Of a stretch of DNA of 43,266 nucleotides, positions 1 through 8,741 are shown in pieces. Position 1 is the stretch's first letter. The number at the start of each line of letters is the position of its first letter. The stretch comes from Bacteroidota bacterium (GTDB lineage Bacteria; Bacteroidota; Bacteroidia; JABEUT01). A model generated the notes under the pieces. The model was not told the DNA's origin, made no database searches, and saw only the letters and a list, made by a program, of their open reading frames with translations. The DNA is taken from positions 1 to 43,266 of the forward strand of contig JABCZY010000006.1 in assembly GCA_013289395.1 (NCBI GenBank). Direction: 5' to 3'. Made by a program: the position numbers and the translations under genes.

Positions 1-111
1 CTTCTTTTTAGCTTAATTCAATTCAACAAAAATGAAACCAATGAACAATTTTTTGTGAATAATGTATCTTTTTACGCAAAGCCGCATTATAACAATAGCC
101 CTTATTTTTTA

Positions 112-119
112 TAGCTTTG
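112..119 (+). promoter_or_regulatory. Candidate -7 element for the MORN-repeat gene
   Basis: TAGCTTTG matches the Bacteroidota -7 consensus TAnnTTTG and ends 9 bases before the ATG at 129. No TTG is found at the expected 19-base spacing, so only half of the promoter is supported. If used, the transcript would have a leader of only a few bases. The rest of positions 1-128 is AT-rich and shows no gene. Confidence 0.35.
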
Positions 120-128
120 TAAAATAGT

Positions 129-1013
129 ATGAAGAAGATCGTTTCGTTTAAGCTTATTCTTTGCCTGATAGTGTTACTGGCCTTTACCGGCTATAGGGCC
201 TCAGCTCAAACACAACCACAGGATACTACCGTGCTTATTGCATTAGATACCTTACGCATAGTTTATATATATGCCGATACCGGCAAGGCCCTGAACAGGC
301 TCGATAAATTCGGGCATAAACAAGGGCTTTGGGAACAGAAATGGTCGAATGGTAAGATCAGGTATAAGGGACATTTTAAGGATGATAAACCCGTGGGTGT
401 TTTCAAATACTTTTACGATAGCGATAGCCTGAGGATACTTTCTGTTTATTCAGAAAACGGAAAAGTGGCAAGGGTGCATGAATATTATTCTACAGGCGTA
501 AAGGCCAGCGAGGGCAAGTACGTTGATCAGCAGAAGGACAGCATATGGAAAACATACGATGACCGCCAAAGCTTGCGCAGCAAGGAACAATATGATAAGG
601 GGAAAAAAGAGGGAAAATCAGTAATGTTTTACCCTGATGGCAATGTTGTGGAAACCAAAATGTGGCACAATGATAAAGAGAATGGTAAATGGCAGCAATT
701 TTTTGAGGACGGAACGCTTAAAATGGAGGGCAACTTCGTAGATGGAAAAATGGAGGGCCCCGCAAGTTTTTACAACGATGAGGGTAAATTAGAAATAAAA
801 GGCAGCTACCATAACGATGTTAAAGATGGCAAATGGATCTATTTCAATGACAGCGGAGTAGCTAAGGATTCGTTAGTATATAAAAACGGAAGAGTGCTCG
901 AGCCTCGTAAATTTATTCTTACCCAGCACCAGTTAGATTCTATGAAAAATGCTAACCAGCAGGAACAGCAGAACAGGCCAAAGAATATTGGTGAAGACGA
1001 TTACGAGAACTAG
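129..1013 (+). CDS. Secreted MORN/YwqK-like repeat protein
   Basis: The 294-residue protein begins with a signal peptide (lysines at 2-3, hydrophobic core to about residue 24, ending ASAQ). It then carries tandem repeats of the MORN-2/YwqK type: NGKIRYKGHFKDDKPVG, DGTLKMEGNFVDGKMEG and GKLEIKGSYHNDVKDGKW, spaced about 22-24 residues apart. These proteins are common in Bacteroidota and are often annotated as 'YwqK family antitoxin', but no toxin lies beside it, so I do not infer a toxin-antitoxin role. The acidic C-terminus is low complexity (QQEQQN). The gene converges with the gldE-like gene, the two reading frames overlapping by 4 bases at their stops. Function is unknown; an envelope or surface location is likely from the signal peptide. 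Confidence 0.8.
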   Translation: MKKIVSFKLILCLIVLLAFTGYRASAQTQPQDTTVLIALDTLRIVYIYADTGKALNRLDKFGHKQGLWEQKWSNGKIRYKGHFKDDKPVGVFKYFYDSDSLRILSVYSENGKVARVHEYYSTGVKASEGKYVDQQKDSIWKTYDDRQSLRSKEQYDKGKKEGKSVMFYPDGNVVETKMWHNDKENGKWQQFFEDGTLKMEGNFVDGKMEGPASFYNDEGKLEIKGSYHNDVKDGKWIYFNDSGVAKDSLVYKNGRVLEPRKFILTQHQLDSMKNANQQEQQNRPKNIGEDDYEN

Positions 1014-2344
1014 TCGTTAACCTGTTGGGGAACTTGGTCCTTTATGGTCACTTTCACACGTTGTACGGTTCGTTTATCGGCCGCTTCAATACTAAAAACC
1101 ACTGGAGGGAAATCGATCTTTTCGTACTTTTCAGGTATGCGGCCGCATACTTCAATTATAAACCCTGCTAAGGTATCGGCCCCGCCCTTTTTTTCCTGGA
1201 AAACAGATTCATCAATGTTAGCCTTGCGGCAAAAATCGCCAAGCGTTATTTTTCCTTCAAATACAAAATTATGGTCATCGAGTTTTGAATAAACAATGTT
1301 CTCCTCGTCAAACTCATCATTTATTTCTCCGAGTATTTCCTCAATAATATCCTCAAGGGTTACAATGCCCGATGTGCTTCCAAACTCATCAACCACTATA
1401 GCCAGGTGTATTCTTTTCTTCTGAAAATCTTCCAACAGGTCATTAATTTTTTTGCTCTCGGGCACAAAAAAAGCTTTGTGTTGCAAATACTTCCAGTTGA
1501 AGGTATCGTCTTTATCAGAATGGGCCAACAAGTCTTTGGTAAAAAGTAAACCGGTAATAGAATCAATAGATGCCCTGTATATAGGTATACGTGAAAACCC
1601 ACATTCTACAGCCTTTCTAAGCAATTCAGTAAACTTAAGGTTATCATCAAGGGCAATAATGTCAATACGGGGTTTCATAATTTCCTTCACGTCCTTATTG
1701 GCAAGCTGAATTATATCGCGCAATATTTTTTTATGTGTTTGCGATATTTCCGAAGAAGTAATTTCCAGCGCATCGGAAAGATCGGCAGCCGACAGTACCT
1801 GCTTTTGTCGGAATATGTACTTATCCATAAACAAGGTAGAGAGCGTAAGTAACGAAGCAAAGGGATAGAACAGTGCGCGGATGATATAAATAAATAATAA
1901 CAGGCTCATGGCAACCTTAAGTGCATGCCCTGAGGCGTAAACCTTGGGTATAATGTCGCATGCCAATAGCAATATAAAGGTTATAGCAATGGTTTGTATA
2001 AAGAACGCCAGTATAGGGTGCGTGTAAATATTTATGGTCCTTGCGGTAAGGTAAGCAGACAGAACCACAATGCTGATATTGAAAAAATTGTTTGACACAA
2101 CAAGCGCGGCAAGCAGGTGTTTCGGGTTTTGTAATAGTTGCCCTATCTGCTTTTCTTTTTTATTTGCAGAGCGCTGTAGTACTTCTATTTCTGCCGCCGG
2201 AATTGAAAAAAGTGCTGTTTCAGACGAAGATACCAGGGCTGAAAGAATGATGAATACTCCTATTAAAAGCAATACAAAACCAGCGCCGAGAAACGAGAAA
2301 ACAGATAATATTTGAAAGTGAAGAAGTATTAGTAGGGGGTCCAA
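1010..2344 (-). CDS. gldE: GldE-like CNNM/CorC (HlyC) family membrane protein
   Basis: The 444-residue protein has the family layout. A DUF21/CNNM transmembrane domain covers about residues 15-190 and contains the SSSETALFS motif. A CBS-domain pair covers about 210-335, including VDEFGSTSGIVTLEDIIEEI, and a C-terminal CorC_HlyC domain follows. CNNM proteins act in divalent cation (Mg2+) transport or its regulation. In Flavobacterium gldE encodes such a protein next to ssb and is tied to gliding and T9SS function. The same ssb-to-gldE order on one strand (68-base gap) supports the GldE assignment. The usual partner gldD is not seen downstream, where a MORN gene converges instead. A second family member lies at 4524-5783. 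The family is certain; GldE orthology is inferred from context. Confidence 0.8.
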   Translation of the reverse strand: MDPLLILLHFQILSVFSFLGAGFVLLLIGVFIILSALVSSSETALFSIPAAEIEVLQRSANKKEKQIGQLLQNPKHLLAALVVSNNFFNISIVVLSAYLTARTINIYTHPILAFFIQTIAITFILLLACDIIPKVYASGHALKVAMSLLLFIYIIRALFYPFASLLTLSTLFMDKYIFRQKQVLSAADLSDALEITSSEISQTHKKILRDIIQLANKDVKEIMKPRIDIIALDDNLKFTELLRKAVECGFSRIPIYRASIDSITGLLFTKDLLAHSDKDDTFNWKYLQHKAFFVPESKKINDLLEDFQKKRIHLAIVVDEFGSTSGIVTLEDIIEEILGEINDEFDEENIVYSKLDDHNFVFEGKITLGDFCRKANIDESVFQEKKGGADTLAGFIIEVCGRIPEKYEKIDFPPVVFSIEAADKRTVQRVKVTIKDQVPQQVND

Positions 2345-2412
2345 TTTTTTAAAGTATAGTTAAAGAACAAAAGCTCCGGTATTATCGGAGAATTTCAAAC
2401 AAATGTAGTAAA

Positions 2413-2826
2413 TCAGAATGAAAGGTCAGCCGGAGGACTTACTTCCATATCTTCAGCCGAAGCTGAAATGGTTTCGCCATTTTCTCCTAAAGCGTTCTTA
2501 CGGCTCAAAATAGTAAGGTTTTCACCCACAATTTCAGTAGCCCTTTTTTTAGAACCGTCTTTATCCTCCCATGAACGGGTACGTAAGCGGCCTTCAACAT
2601 AAACCTGCATACCTTTTTTCAAGAGTTTTTCTGCCACTTCAGCCAATCCTCGCCACAACACTACATTGTGCCATTCGGTTGACTCTACTTTTTCACCCGC
2701 CCTGTTCTTATGAACTTCGGTAGTGGCCAATGGAAAATTAGCCACCGCAATTCCGCCTTCAAGGTAGCGCACTTCTGGGTCTTTACCTAAGTTACCGATA
2801 AGTATTACTTTGTTAACTCCCGACAT
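2413..2826 (-). CDS. ssb: Single-stranded DNA-binding protein
   Basis: The 137-residue protein starts [20 protein letters not shown], the canonical N-terminus of bacterial SSB. An OB fold with [18 protein letters not shown] and [19 protein letters not shown] follows. The C-terminus is short, ending in PPADLSF rather than the classical DDDIPF, but keeps the terminal Asp-Leu-x-Phe flavour. SSB coats single-stranded DNA in replication, repair and recombination. The start at 2826 was chosen because the frame remains open for 77 codons upstream of the conserved N-terminus without resembling protein, and because a strong promoter lies at 2857-2886. It is followed by the gldE-like gene, an order known in other Bacteroidota. 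Confidence 0.95.
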   Translation of the reverse strand: MSGVNKVILIGNLGKDPEVRYLEGGIAVANFPLATTEVHKNRAGEKVESTEWHNVVLWRGLAEVAEKLLKKGMQVYVEGRLRTRSWEDKDGSKKRATEIVGENLTILSRKNALGENGETISASAEDMEVSPPADLSF

Positions 2827-2856
2827 GATTATTAGGTTTTGTTGTATACTAAGTAG

Positions 2857-2886
2857 CAAATGTAATAAAAGGAAAATTGATTTCAA
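2857..2886 (-). promoter_or_regulatory. Primary sigma (TTG-N19-TAnnTTTG) promoter for ssb-gldE
   Basis: Read on the minus strand this is TTG (2886-2884), exactly 19 bases, then TACATTTG (2864-2857), a full match to the Bacteroidota housekeeping promoter. It lies about 30 bases before the ssb ATG at 2826 and so also decides that start over the longer open frame. Confidence 0.7.
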
Positions 2887-2953
2887 AGCATTTGGTGAAA
2901 AATGTATTGCCTTAAAACCACGACCAATTACTACAATATCGGGACGATTTCTA

Positions 2954-4114
2954 TCAAGGATCGATAGCGCCTGCAAAAACATCAATGTTTTTGAGGTATT
3001 TGGCGGCACGTGCCAGGTAACTATGAGCAGGCTCAGGAGCTGATAAACCTGTGTCATTCAATAACTTAGTATTATCGAAGATCTGGCCCAGTTCGGCAAA
3101 TTCAAGGTATGGGTCAAGTGCAGCAAGCAAGATCCTCATTTCGTTGGTATCGGTAAACCTGTCCTTCCAGTAATCGAGGTAGGTATTGTATTCGTATAGC
3201 TTACTACCTTCAGGTAATTTTCCTTTAGCCCACAGTTTAATCTCCTTCATCATCTCTTTATCTATAAACTTAAAGGGAGGAAGTTCAGGAAATTCTTTTG
3301 CTATGGCGCTGGTAATCAATTCAGAACTTGTAGACGAAGCTGTTCCTGAAGTTATATGGTAAACAGAATGGTTTCGTTTGCAGAACATGAGTGATGTTAT
3401 TGCCTTTGAAGCAAAATCAATAGGTATTACATCAAGGGCCGATTTACCATTTACAGGAACCAGGCGAAGCAGGTTTACGGTTTCAATTGCCCAAAGGATG
3501 ACATAAGAACGGGGAATCCAATCACGGCTATCGCCCATAATAATAGAAGGCCTTACAATAAGTATTTTTTCTTTTGGTAATGCTTTGGCAAGCATTATCT
3601 CACCCATCATTTTGGTATAGGTATATTTTACCACATGGTGCGCCTTAGTGTTTGGCGATTCTTCTTCTTTAACTACCCTGTTAACAATATCCTTACCGCA
3701 AATGGTTGCAGTACCTATGTAAACAAATGTTTCGAGGTTAGTAAGTGTTTGCGACCATTTTATAAGTTCACTTATACCGGTAATATTTACCTGTTCTACT
3801 ATCTTGTCGTATATTTTTGAGAAAGAAGTGTTTGCAGCTGAGTGAACAATCACAGTAGTATCGCTAAGTGTCTTGTTTGCAATAAGCATCTTAGCAAAGT
3901 CGTGTTCACCTAAATTGCCAAGTACCGGAATAATTCTTTTCGGATCGAATTCGTCGCCATGCAATTCAAACACATGTTTCAACCTGAGTATAGCATGCTC
4001 TTCAGAAAGGGCACGAACAAGGCAATATATCTTATTTACCTCTTTTCGTTTTGCCAGATCAACAAGCAATTCGCCTCCTAAAAAACCGGTGCTACCCGTT
4101 AAAAAAATATTCAT
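2954..4114 (-). CDS. Thioester-reductase/male-sterility-type SDR (NAD_binding_4)
   Basis: The 386-residue protein opens with a Rossmann motif, [12 protein letters not shown] (residues 6-17), of the extended SDR type. The YxxxK active-site pair is Tyr164/Lys168 (YTYTK). The sequence [16 protein letters not shown] after the first beta-alpha unit is typical of the NAD_binding_4 branch (fatty acyl-CoA reductases and carboxylic-acid/thioester reductase domains). Such enzymes reduce acyl thioesters, or in related branches act on sterol-like or sugar substrates; the substrate here is unknown. There is no adenylation or carrier domain and no carrier protein beside it. The gene follows the SMR exporter by 12 bases and is probably co-transcribed with it. 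The frame ends inside the untranslated open frame upstream of ssb, 127 bases before the ssb start. Confidence 0.75.
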   Translation of the reverse strand: MNIFLTGSTGFLGGELLVDLAKRKEVNKIYCLVRALSEEHAILRLKHVFELHGDEFDPKRIIPVLGNLGEHDFAKMLIANKTLSDTTVIVHSAANTSFSKIYDKIVEQVNITGISELIKWSQTLTNLETFVYIGTATICGKDIVNRVVKEEESPNTKAHHVVKYTYTKMMGEIMLAKALPKEKILIVRPSIIMGDSRDWIPRSYVILWAIETVNLLRLVPVNGKSALDVIPIDFASKAITSLMFCKRNHSVYHITSGTASSTSSELITSAIAKEFPELPPFKFIDKEMMKEIKLWAKGKLPEGSKLYEYNTYLDYWKDRFTDTNEMRILLAALDPYLEFAELGQIFDNTKLLNDTGLSAPEPAHSYLARAAKYLKNIDVFAGAIDP

Positions 4115-4126
4115 ACTCTTATTTTA

Positions 4127-4441
4127 TCATACAAGTTCAAGGCCTAGTATGCCAAGTATTATTAAAAGTATGGAGGCTACTTTAATAACGGTTACAGGTT
4201 CTTTAAACCAAATCATTCCAATAATTGCGATCAATGCAGTTCCGGCGCTTGCCCAAATGGCATATACAGTACTTATTTCGCCATTCTTTTTTAATACCAT
4301 AACCAGGCTTGCAAGTGCAAGGCCATAAAAAAGAAACACTAATAAAGAAGGAACCAGCTTGCTGAAACCTTCAGCGGGCTTCATGCAGATGGTACCCAGT
4401 ACTTCAAAAACTATTCCTATTGCTAACCAGAGCCACTGCAT
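4127..4441 (-). CDS. Small multidrug resistance (SMR/EmrE family) exporter
   Basis: The 104-residue, four-helix inner-membrane protein has normal SMR length. The conserved helix-1 glutamate of EmrE (Glu14) is present as Glu13 in GIVFEVLGTICMK. The helix-3 motif YAIWASAGTALIAIIG and a final helix ending LGLELV are also typical. SMR proteins work as antiparallel dimers exporting cationic drugs, quaternary ammonium or guanidinium compounds, driven by protons; which type this is cannot be read here. A CAAAGATA stretch at 4459-4466 (TATCTTTG on the minus strand) is a candidate -7 element without a clear -33 TTG. It precedes the SDR gene by 12 bases. Confidence 0.9.
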   Translation of the reverse strand: MQWLWLAIGIVFEVLGTICMKPAEGFSKLVPSLLVFLFYGLALASLVMVLKKNGEISTVYAIWASAGTALIAIIGMIWFKEPVTVIKVASILLIILGILGLELV

Positions 4442-4523
4442 TAGTCGAAAAATTCTGTCAAAGATAAACGGATTATTATTTTAAAGCTTCTTTATTTCCC
4501 CTTTTATGCAGGTGCCTGCTATT

Positions 4524-5783
4524 TTACCCGTTAGTTTTCACCATCAGGTTAACTTGTTCTATCCGGGTGGCAGACGATGAAAGAATTTTAATATGAAAAT
4601 CATTTATGGTAATAATTTCGTTTGTTTTGGGTATAGAACCTGTATTGTGTAAAATAAAACCACCCAATGTTTTATAGTCGCCCGAGCCGGGTATATTTAA
4701 ATGATATTTCTGATTCAGGTCGTCAATATCAAGCCTTGCTGAAAGTATATATTCATTAGGCCCGACCTGTTTTTCCATAAAGTCTTCTTTGTCGTATTCA
4801 TCATGTATCTCTCCGAATATTTTTTCGATAATATCTTCTGTAGTAAGCAGACCTGAATTCACACCAAACTCATCGACAATTACAGCCATGCTTTTATGTT
4901 GTTGCATAAATATACGCAATGCATCTTTTGCAGGCATTGATTCAGGTATGACCGGAGCCGGAAGCAATACCTTCTGTATGTCAGCAGCTTTCGAAAACAT
5001 TTCATGGTAATGCACATAGCCAACCACATTATCCATATTGCCACTGTAGATCAAAATGCGTGAAAGCCCGGTTTGCTGAAATTTTTCTTTCAGTTTAGCA
5101 AGGCCGTCATTTATATCAACTGCAATTGCATCAACCATAGGCACCATACAATCGCGCACTTTGGCATCGGGAAAACTAAGTGCATTGCGGAATATCTGTA
5201 CTTCATGTTCTACTTCCTGGGTATCGGTGGTTGCAGTAGTATGTTCCTGTATATAGCTATGCAGATCAGTTTTTGTAAAGCGGCTTTGGTAGCGAAACAC
5301 ATTTACCCTGCCAATGCGTTTCATTAAAAAATAAGCAATGTTAAGTACAACTGTTGTAAAGGGCAGAAGCATATAATATAATACCATGCTCGGGAATGAG
5401 AATAATTTAAGTATACGGTTTGGGTTCGAGCGGAAAATTGTTTTAGGAATGAAATCGGCCACAACTAAAATAACGCTTGTAGATACTATGGTTTGTATAG
5501 CAAGTATTTCAAATTGTGAATGAATATATCCATTCAGCATATTCTCCAACACATCTGACATAAAGATACTGAACACCACAATGGCAAGGGTATTGCCCAA
5601 TAAAAGCGTAGTAAGAAAACGAACAGGGCTTTGTGTAATGCGTGTAAAAACTCTTCCCGTCAGGCTTTCTTTCTGGCTTTCAATGCGTATTTGTAATTTA
5701 TTTGAAGATACATACGCTATTTCAAGACCCGAGAAGAAAAACGAGAACGAAAGTGAAATTAGTATGACGAAAAAAGTAATCAA
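4524..5783 (-). CDS. CNNM/CorC (HlyC) family transporter, second paralogue
   Basis: The 419-residue membrane protein has the CNNM layout. The N-terminal DUF21 helices carry FFSGLEIAYVSS (residues 16-27), which corresponds to SSSETALFS in the gldE paralogue. A CBS pair includes VDEFGVNSGLLTTEDIIEKI, and the C-terminal CorC_HlyC domain carries GDYKTLGGFILHNTGSIP. It likely acts in Mg2+/divalent cation handling at the inner membrane. Only 4 bases separate its ATG from the lptC stop, so it is the last gene of the coaX - outer-membrane protein - lptC - corC operon. It is clearly distinct in sequence from the other copy, so this is an old duplication. Confidence 0.88.
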   Translation of the reverse strand: MITFFVILISLSFSFFFSGLEIAYVSSNKLQIRIESQKESLTGRVFTRITQSPVRFLTTLLLGNTLAIVVFSIFMSDVLENMLNGYIHSQFEILAIQTIVSTSVILVVADFIPKTIFRSNPNRILKLFSFPSMVLYYMLLPFTTVVLNIAYFLMKRIGRVNVFRYQSRFTKTDLHSYIQEHTTATTDTQEVEHEVQIFRNALSFPDAKVRDCMVPMVDAIAVDINDGLAKLKEKFQQTGLSRILIYSGNMDNVVGYVHYHEMFSKAADIQKVLLPAPVIPESMPAKDALRIFMQQHKSMAVIVDEFGVNSGLLTTEDIIEKIFGEIHDEYDKEDFMEKQVGPNEYILSARLDIDDLNQKYHLNIPGSGDYKTLGGFILHNTGSIPKTNEIITINDFHIKILSSSATRIEQVNLMVKTNG

Positions 5784-5787
5784 GTGT

Positions 5788-6351
5788 CTATTTCTTTGTA
5801 TCGTTAAGCATTACGGTTCCGTGGAGCGAGGTAATCTTGTAGTCAGTAAAATCTTCGTTAGACTGCAGCCCATCGCCATCTAGTATTTCGGTTGCTGTAG
5901 TTATGGTAACTGCTTTATTTGTGTAAATAATATGTTTTGTTTCATCCCAATAAAGCTGTTCGGTATTCAGCCGCTCACCTTTTTTATTTACTACCACTAC
6001 ATTTCTGTCGGCTTCCATAAGCTTATTGTTCTTGTTATTATGCATTATGGCTGAGTCGGCTGTTACATGACTGCTTATATGCATAGAGTCGTCGTAAAAA
6101 TCTACTTTCATACCCTTGCGGAACAAGTCGTACGGATCTTTTCCTCCATAACTTTCAATAACCGGTGCTGTAAGCTTAAGTTTTGACCGGGCTGAATCGG
6201 TATAAAATATAGTGGCGTTATTCTCAACCAGTAATGGCGTATTATCTTCTGCTGTAATAAGGTCAACAGTTTTCATATTGTTTTCGCACGATACAACACC
6301 TAACAAGGAAATTAAAAGGAGCAATGTGTATGCAATGCGAAAGTGATTCAT
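5788..6351 (-). CDS. lptC: LptC, LPS export periplasmic protein (lipoprotein form)
   Basis: The 187-residue protein begins with a hydrophobic segment followed by VVSCEN, a lipobox whose Cys22 would be the lipidated residue. After it come the LptC features: a short N-terminal stretch, then the beta-jellyroll with NNATIFYTDSARSKLKLTAP, DDSMHISSHVTADSAIMHN and GERLNTEQLYWDETKHIIYT. LptC receives LPS from the LptBFG ATPase at the inner membrane and passes it to LptA. In E. coli LptC is anchored by a transmembrane helix; a lipoprotein anchor is the usual Bacteroidota form. It lies in a four-gene minus-strand run from coaX to corC. Confidence 0.88.
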   Translation of the reverse strand: MNHFRIAYTLLLLISLLGVVSCENNMKTVDLITAEDNTPLLVENNATIFYTDSARSKLKLTAPVIESYGGKDPYDLFRKGMKVDFYDDSMHISSHVTADSAIMHNNKNNKLMEADRNVVVVNKKGERLNTEQLYWDETKHIIYTNKAVTITTATEILDGDGLQSNEDFTDYKITSLHGTVMLNDTKK

Positions 6352-6388
6352 TGAAAAAATAAATCGGTTAGCACAAATATACAGAAAC

Positions 6389-7750
6389 CTATTGGTAAAG
6401 GTGTTTCTGGAACCACCTGCTGTTAAATGTAAATGCTACCAGGAATTTGGCATAATCCTGACGGATAAGATCATTAGAAGTTGTACCTAACGAGCCAAAT
6501 TGCATGCCAATATTAAGTATACCCAATTGCGTATTGATAGGTGGAGCAAAAGGCGGACCTATTGGAATACCTAAGCCGAGTGAAACGCAATTATCATTAA
6601 CCGGGTAATTGTTGATATTTAAATAGGTATGGTTGTATGAATATCCTATACGATAATGTATTCTGCTGAAAAAGGAGGTGTTTTTATGCGGAATAAATTG
6701 TATACCAACATTATATTGGGTACTGTTATTCAGGTTTTCTGTTTCACCGGGTATAGTAGACCTGCTCCAGTTTTGTACGGCGTGGTCAAAAGAAAATGTC
6801 CATTGGTTATTATTGTCCTTATCGCGTTTCACAACGGTAATTCCTAAGCCACCGGATATGGGAAGCTTTATTTTCCCCGAACCGCCTTCGTTATCTATGG
6901 TGTCTACATTAGTTTGCGGAGTACCTGGTACATAACCAACTGAAAGCATATTATAATCTGCAAATAAACTACCACCAAGTGTACCCGTTGCACCCAATAT
7001 AACCTGTAAACCGCTATCGTGAGTTCTACCTATAGTATACATAATGCCATAGTCAGAAGTAAAACCATGTACATTAATATTTTCCATGGTCTGGCTGTTT
7101 ATGGCAAGTATGTTAGGAGAATACTCCACATTTTGCGTGTAATTCAAGTAACCGAACATAAATGAAGCATTGGCACCTATTGAAAGGTTCCTGTTCTTAA
7201 AGAAACTTGGTGCCCAGGCCAAACCAACATGTAATTGATTAATTCCACCTGTGCCAATATATTGGTTTGTAGTGGTACCAATAGGTGTTGAATTGCCGTT
7301 TTTGTCAATACTATCAATATTTGCAGTGGTGTTTATATTGTACCCAACACTGCTCATAGGGCGCAACCCGAAACTTGCTCCGAAGCTTTTGCTTACCGGA
7401 AATGCAATGGCAAAATATCCGAAGTAAGTATTGTTGTTATAGTGGCTCTGTCCCTCGGTTGCGAGCATAATGTTATTATTCAGCAGGCCTGCTTCATATG
7501 TAGTTACCTTATTATAAAAGTACGATGCAGGATTTTTCAGTGTTATAAAATAAGGTGTAAGCGTATCGTTATGTAGTGCTATGCCTGTATTGCCCATTGA
7601 AAAACTTTGCACACCATTCTGGTTTTGCAGATCGCCAATACCATAACGCGAATAGGGCGATACGGTAGCTGACTGAGCCAAGCCCGATACTTTACCTAAT
7701 GTAAGTAAGAGTACCGATAAAAATAAAATACGCGTATAGAATGATTTCAT
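6389..7750 (-). CDS. Outer-membrane beta-barrel protein of unknown function
   Basis: The 453-residue protein has a signal peptide (MKSFYTRILFLSV... GLAQS, cleavage about residue 26). The mature part starts TVSPYSRYGIGDLQ and is a series of amphipathic, aromatic-rich beta strands ending with an aromatic-rich C-terminal strand. NTGIALHNDTLTPYFITLKNPASY is typical of a Bacteroidota family often encoded between coaX and lptC. It resembles FadL/OmpP1-like barrels in outline, but I see no diagnostic residues. It is co-transcribed with coaX (25-base gap) and lptC (37-base gap), so a role in envelope biogenesis is possible but inferred only from neighbourhood. Confidence 0.7.
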   Translation of the reverse strand: MKSFYTRILFLSVLLLTLGKVSGLAQSATVSPYSRYGIGDLQNQNGVQSFSMGNTGIALHNDTLTPYFITLKNPASYFYNKVTTYEAGLLNNNIMLATEGQSHYNNNTYFGYFAIAFPVSKSFGASFGLRPMSSVGYNINTTANIDSIDKNGNSTPIGTTTNQYIGTGGINQLHVGLAWAPSFFKNRNLSIGANASFMFGYLNYTQNVEYSPNILAINSQTMENINVHGFTSDYGIMYTIGRTHDSGLQVILGATGTLGGSLFADYNMLSVGYVPGTPQTNVDTIDNEGGSGKIKLPISGGLGITVVKRDKDNNNQWTFSFDHAVQNWSRSTIPGETENLNNSTQYNVGIQFIPHKNTSFFSRIHYRIGYSYNHTYLNINNYPVNDNCVSLGLGIPIGPPFAPPINTQLGILNIGMQFGSLGTTSNDLIRQDYAKFLVAFTFNSRWFQKHLYQ

Positions 7751-7775
7751 AAATATGCTGAGCCCTGTTGTTGTG

Positions 7776-8513
7776 TTATGCTTTCTTTTTTTCTAAAGAA
7801 GCCGTCAAAATTACATTAAGTCCTTTAAGTGCCAAGAAAGGTTGAGGATTTATTTTTTCCTTAATGCTTTTCCTGAGCCATGATAGCGAGCCTCCCGACA
7901 TAATAATTTGTAAGTCGGGGTATTTGGCTTTATATGCCTTTATAGTGCCCTCAATTTCCTGTATCATGCCTTGTTGCACGCCTGAACGTATGCTTTCCTC
8001 TGTATTTCTTCCCACCAGATTTCTGTAGTTTGTATCAGCTTCAACTAACGGCAGCTTGTCGGTAAAAGTATGCAGCGCATGAAAACGCATGTATAAGCCC
8101 GGTGATATAGCACCACCCTTATATACTCCTTTGGTCACCAAATCATATATAATGCAAGTTCCCGCAGTTACAGATAGCACATTCTTACCTTGGTAAATTG
8201 CATTTGCTCCTATAGCAGCTGCAAGCCGATCTTTACCTAAGGTGGCAGGTGTAAGGTAAGCGTTCTTAATAGGTAAAGGAGTTTTTTCAGTCAGTTCAAT
8301 AAGACGAAACTTAGTATTTAAATAGCTTCTCCATTCATCCGGGTAATCCCGTACTGTACAAAGAATAACATTCTCGATGCCGTTATTTTCACTTACAATT
8401 TCCTTTAAGGTAGAAAGTGTAAAAGAAGAATGTATAGAGGCCTTAGAAATTGTATTCCGCTTAAAAAGTGCAGTTTTTACACTTGTATTGCCTATGTCGA
8501 TGGTTAAATTCAT
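7776..8513 (-). CDS. coaX: Type III pantothenate kinase
   Basis: The 245-residue protein begins MNLTIDIGNTSVKTALF, the ASKHA-fold phosphate-1 motif DxGNT of CoaX. Further family motifs are TLGKDRLAAAIGAN, TAGTCIIYDLV (phosphate-2) and KGGAISPGLYMRFHALH. CoaX phosphorylates pantothenate at the first step of coenzyme A biosynthesis, in the cytoplasm, and is normally a dimer. No biotin-protein ligase is fused or adjacent. The gene starts a four-gene operon with an outer-membrane protein, lptC and corC, and has a perfect TTG-N19-TAnnTTTG promoter at 8527-8556. Confidence 0.93.
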   Translation of the reverse strand: MNLTIDIGNTSVKTALFKRNTISKASIHSSFTLSTLKEIVSENNGIENVILCTVRDYPDEWRSYLNTKFRLIELTEKTPLPIKNAYLTPATLGKDRLAAAIGANAIYQGKNVLSVTAGTCIIYDLVTKGVYKGGAISPGLYMRFHALHTFTDKLPLVEADTNYRNLVGRNTEESIRSGVQQGMIQEIEGTIKAYKAKYPDLQIIMSGGSLSWLRKSIKEKINPQPFLALKGLNVILTASLEKKKA

Positions 8514-8526
8514 TTGAAAACGTTGT

Positions 8527-8556
8527 CAAATCTACTAAATACAATGTACGTAACAA
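8527..8556 (-). promoter_or_regulatory. Promoter of the coaX operon
   Basis: On the minus strand this reads TTG (8556-8554), exactly 19 bases, then TAGATTTG (8534-8527), a full match to the Bacteroidota primary-sigma consensus. The -7 element ends 13 bases before the coaX ATG. It is back-to-back with the promoter at 8588-8617, with about 30 bases between the two -33 elements. Confidence 0.7.
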
Positions 8557-8587
8557 TTATATAACAGACGATTATTTAGCTAAATGC

Positions 8588-8617
8588 TTGTAGGTCTGAA
8601 AAAAATATATACTTTTG
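8588..8617 (+). promoter_or_regulatory. Promoter for the PAS-SpoIIE gene and its leader
   Basis: TTG (8588-8590), 19 bases, then TACTTTTG (8610-8617) is a full consensus match. The expected transcription start is near 8624. That leaves a leader of about 175 bases before the ATG at 8802, containing a 35-codon ORF and a perfect 9-bp inverted repeat. Confidence 0.7.
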
Positions 8618-8633
8618 TCGCACATTAAGTAAA

Positions 8634-8741
8634 ATGAAACAGGTAATAACAAATATCCAAATCAATCAATCCTACCGAATTATCGGCATGGGTATGGGTA
8701 TTCACTGCTTTACACCAACCTGCTTCACCTATTGTATCTAA
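8634..8741 (+). CDS. Possible 35-residue leader ORF
   Basis: The ATG at 8634 lies about 10 bases after the predicted transcription start, and the frame runs for 35 codons to a TAA at 8739-8741. The product (MKQVITNIQINQSYRIIGMG then a Cys/Thr/Phe-rich tail with three cysteines) resembles no family I know. The frame is the same as that of the PAS-SpoIIE gene, and no other stop lies between the TAA and the ATG at 8802. It may be a regulatory leader peptide, an N-terminal extension interrupted by one stop, or chance. No strong coding bias is visible. Confidence 0.25.
   Translation: MKQVITNIQINQSYRIIGMGMGIHCFTPTCFTYCI

Noticed and set aside
129-1013. Antitoxin of a toxin-antitoxin pair, as the YwqK name would suggest
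   Set aside because: It has a signal peptide and no neighbouring toxin gene.
2827-3057. A 77-residue N-terminal extension of SSB
   Set aside because: The SSB family starts at MSGVNKV, and the consensus promoter at 2857-2886 lies inside the extension.
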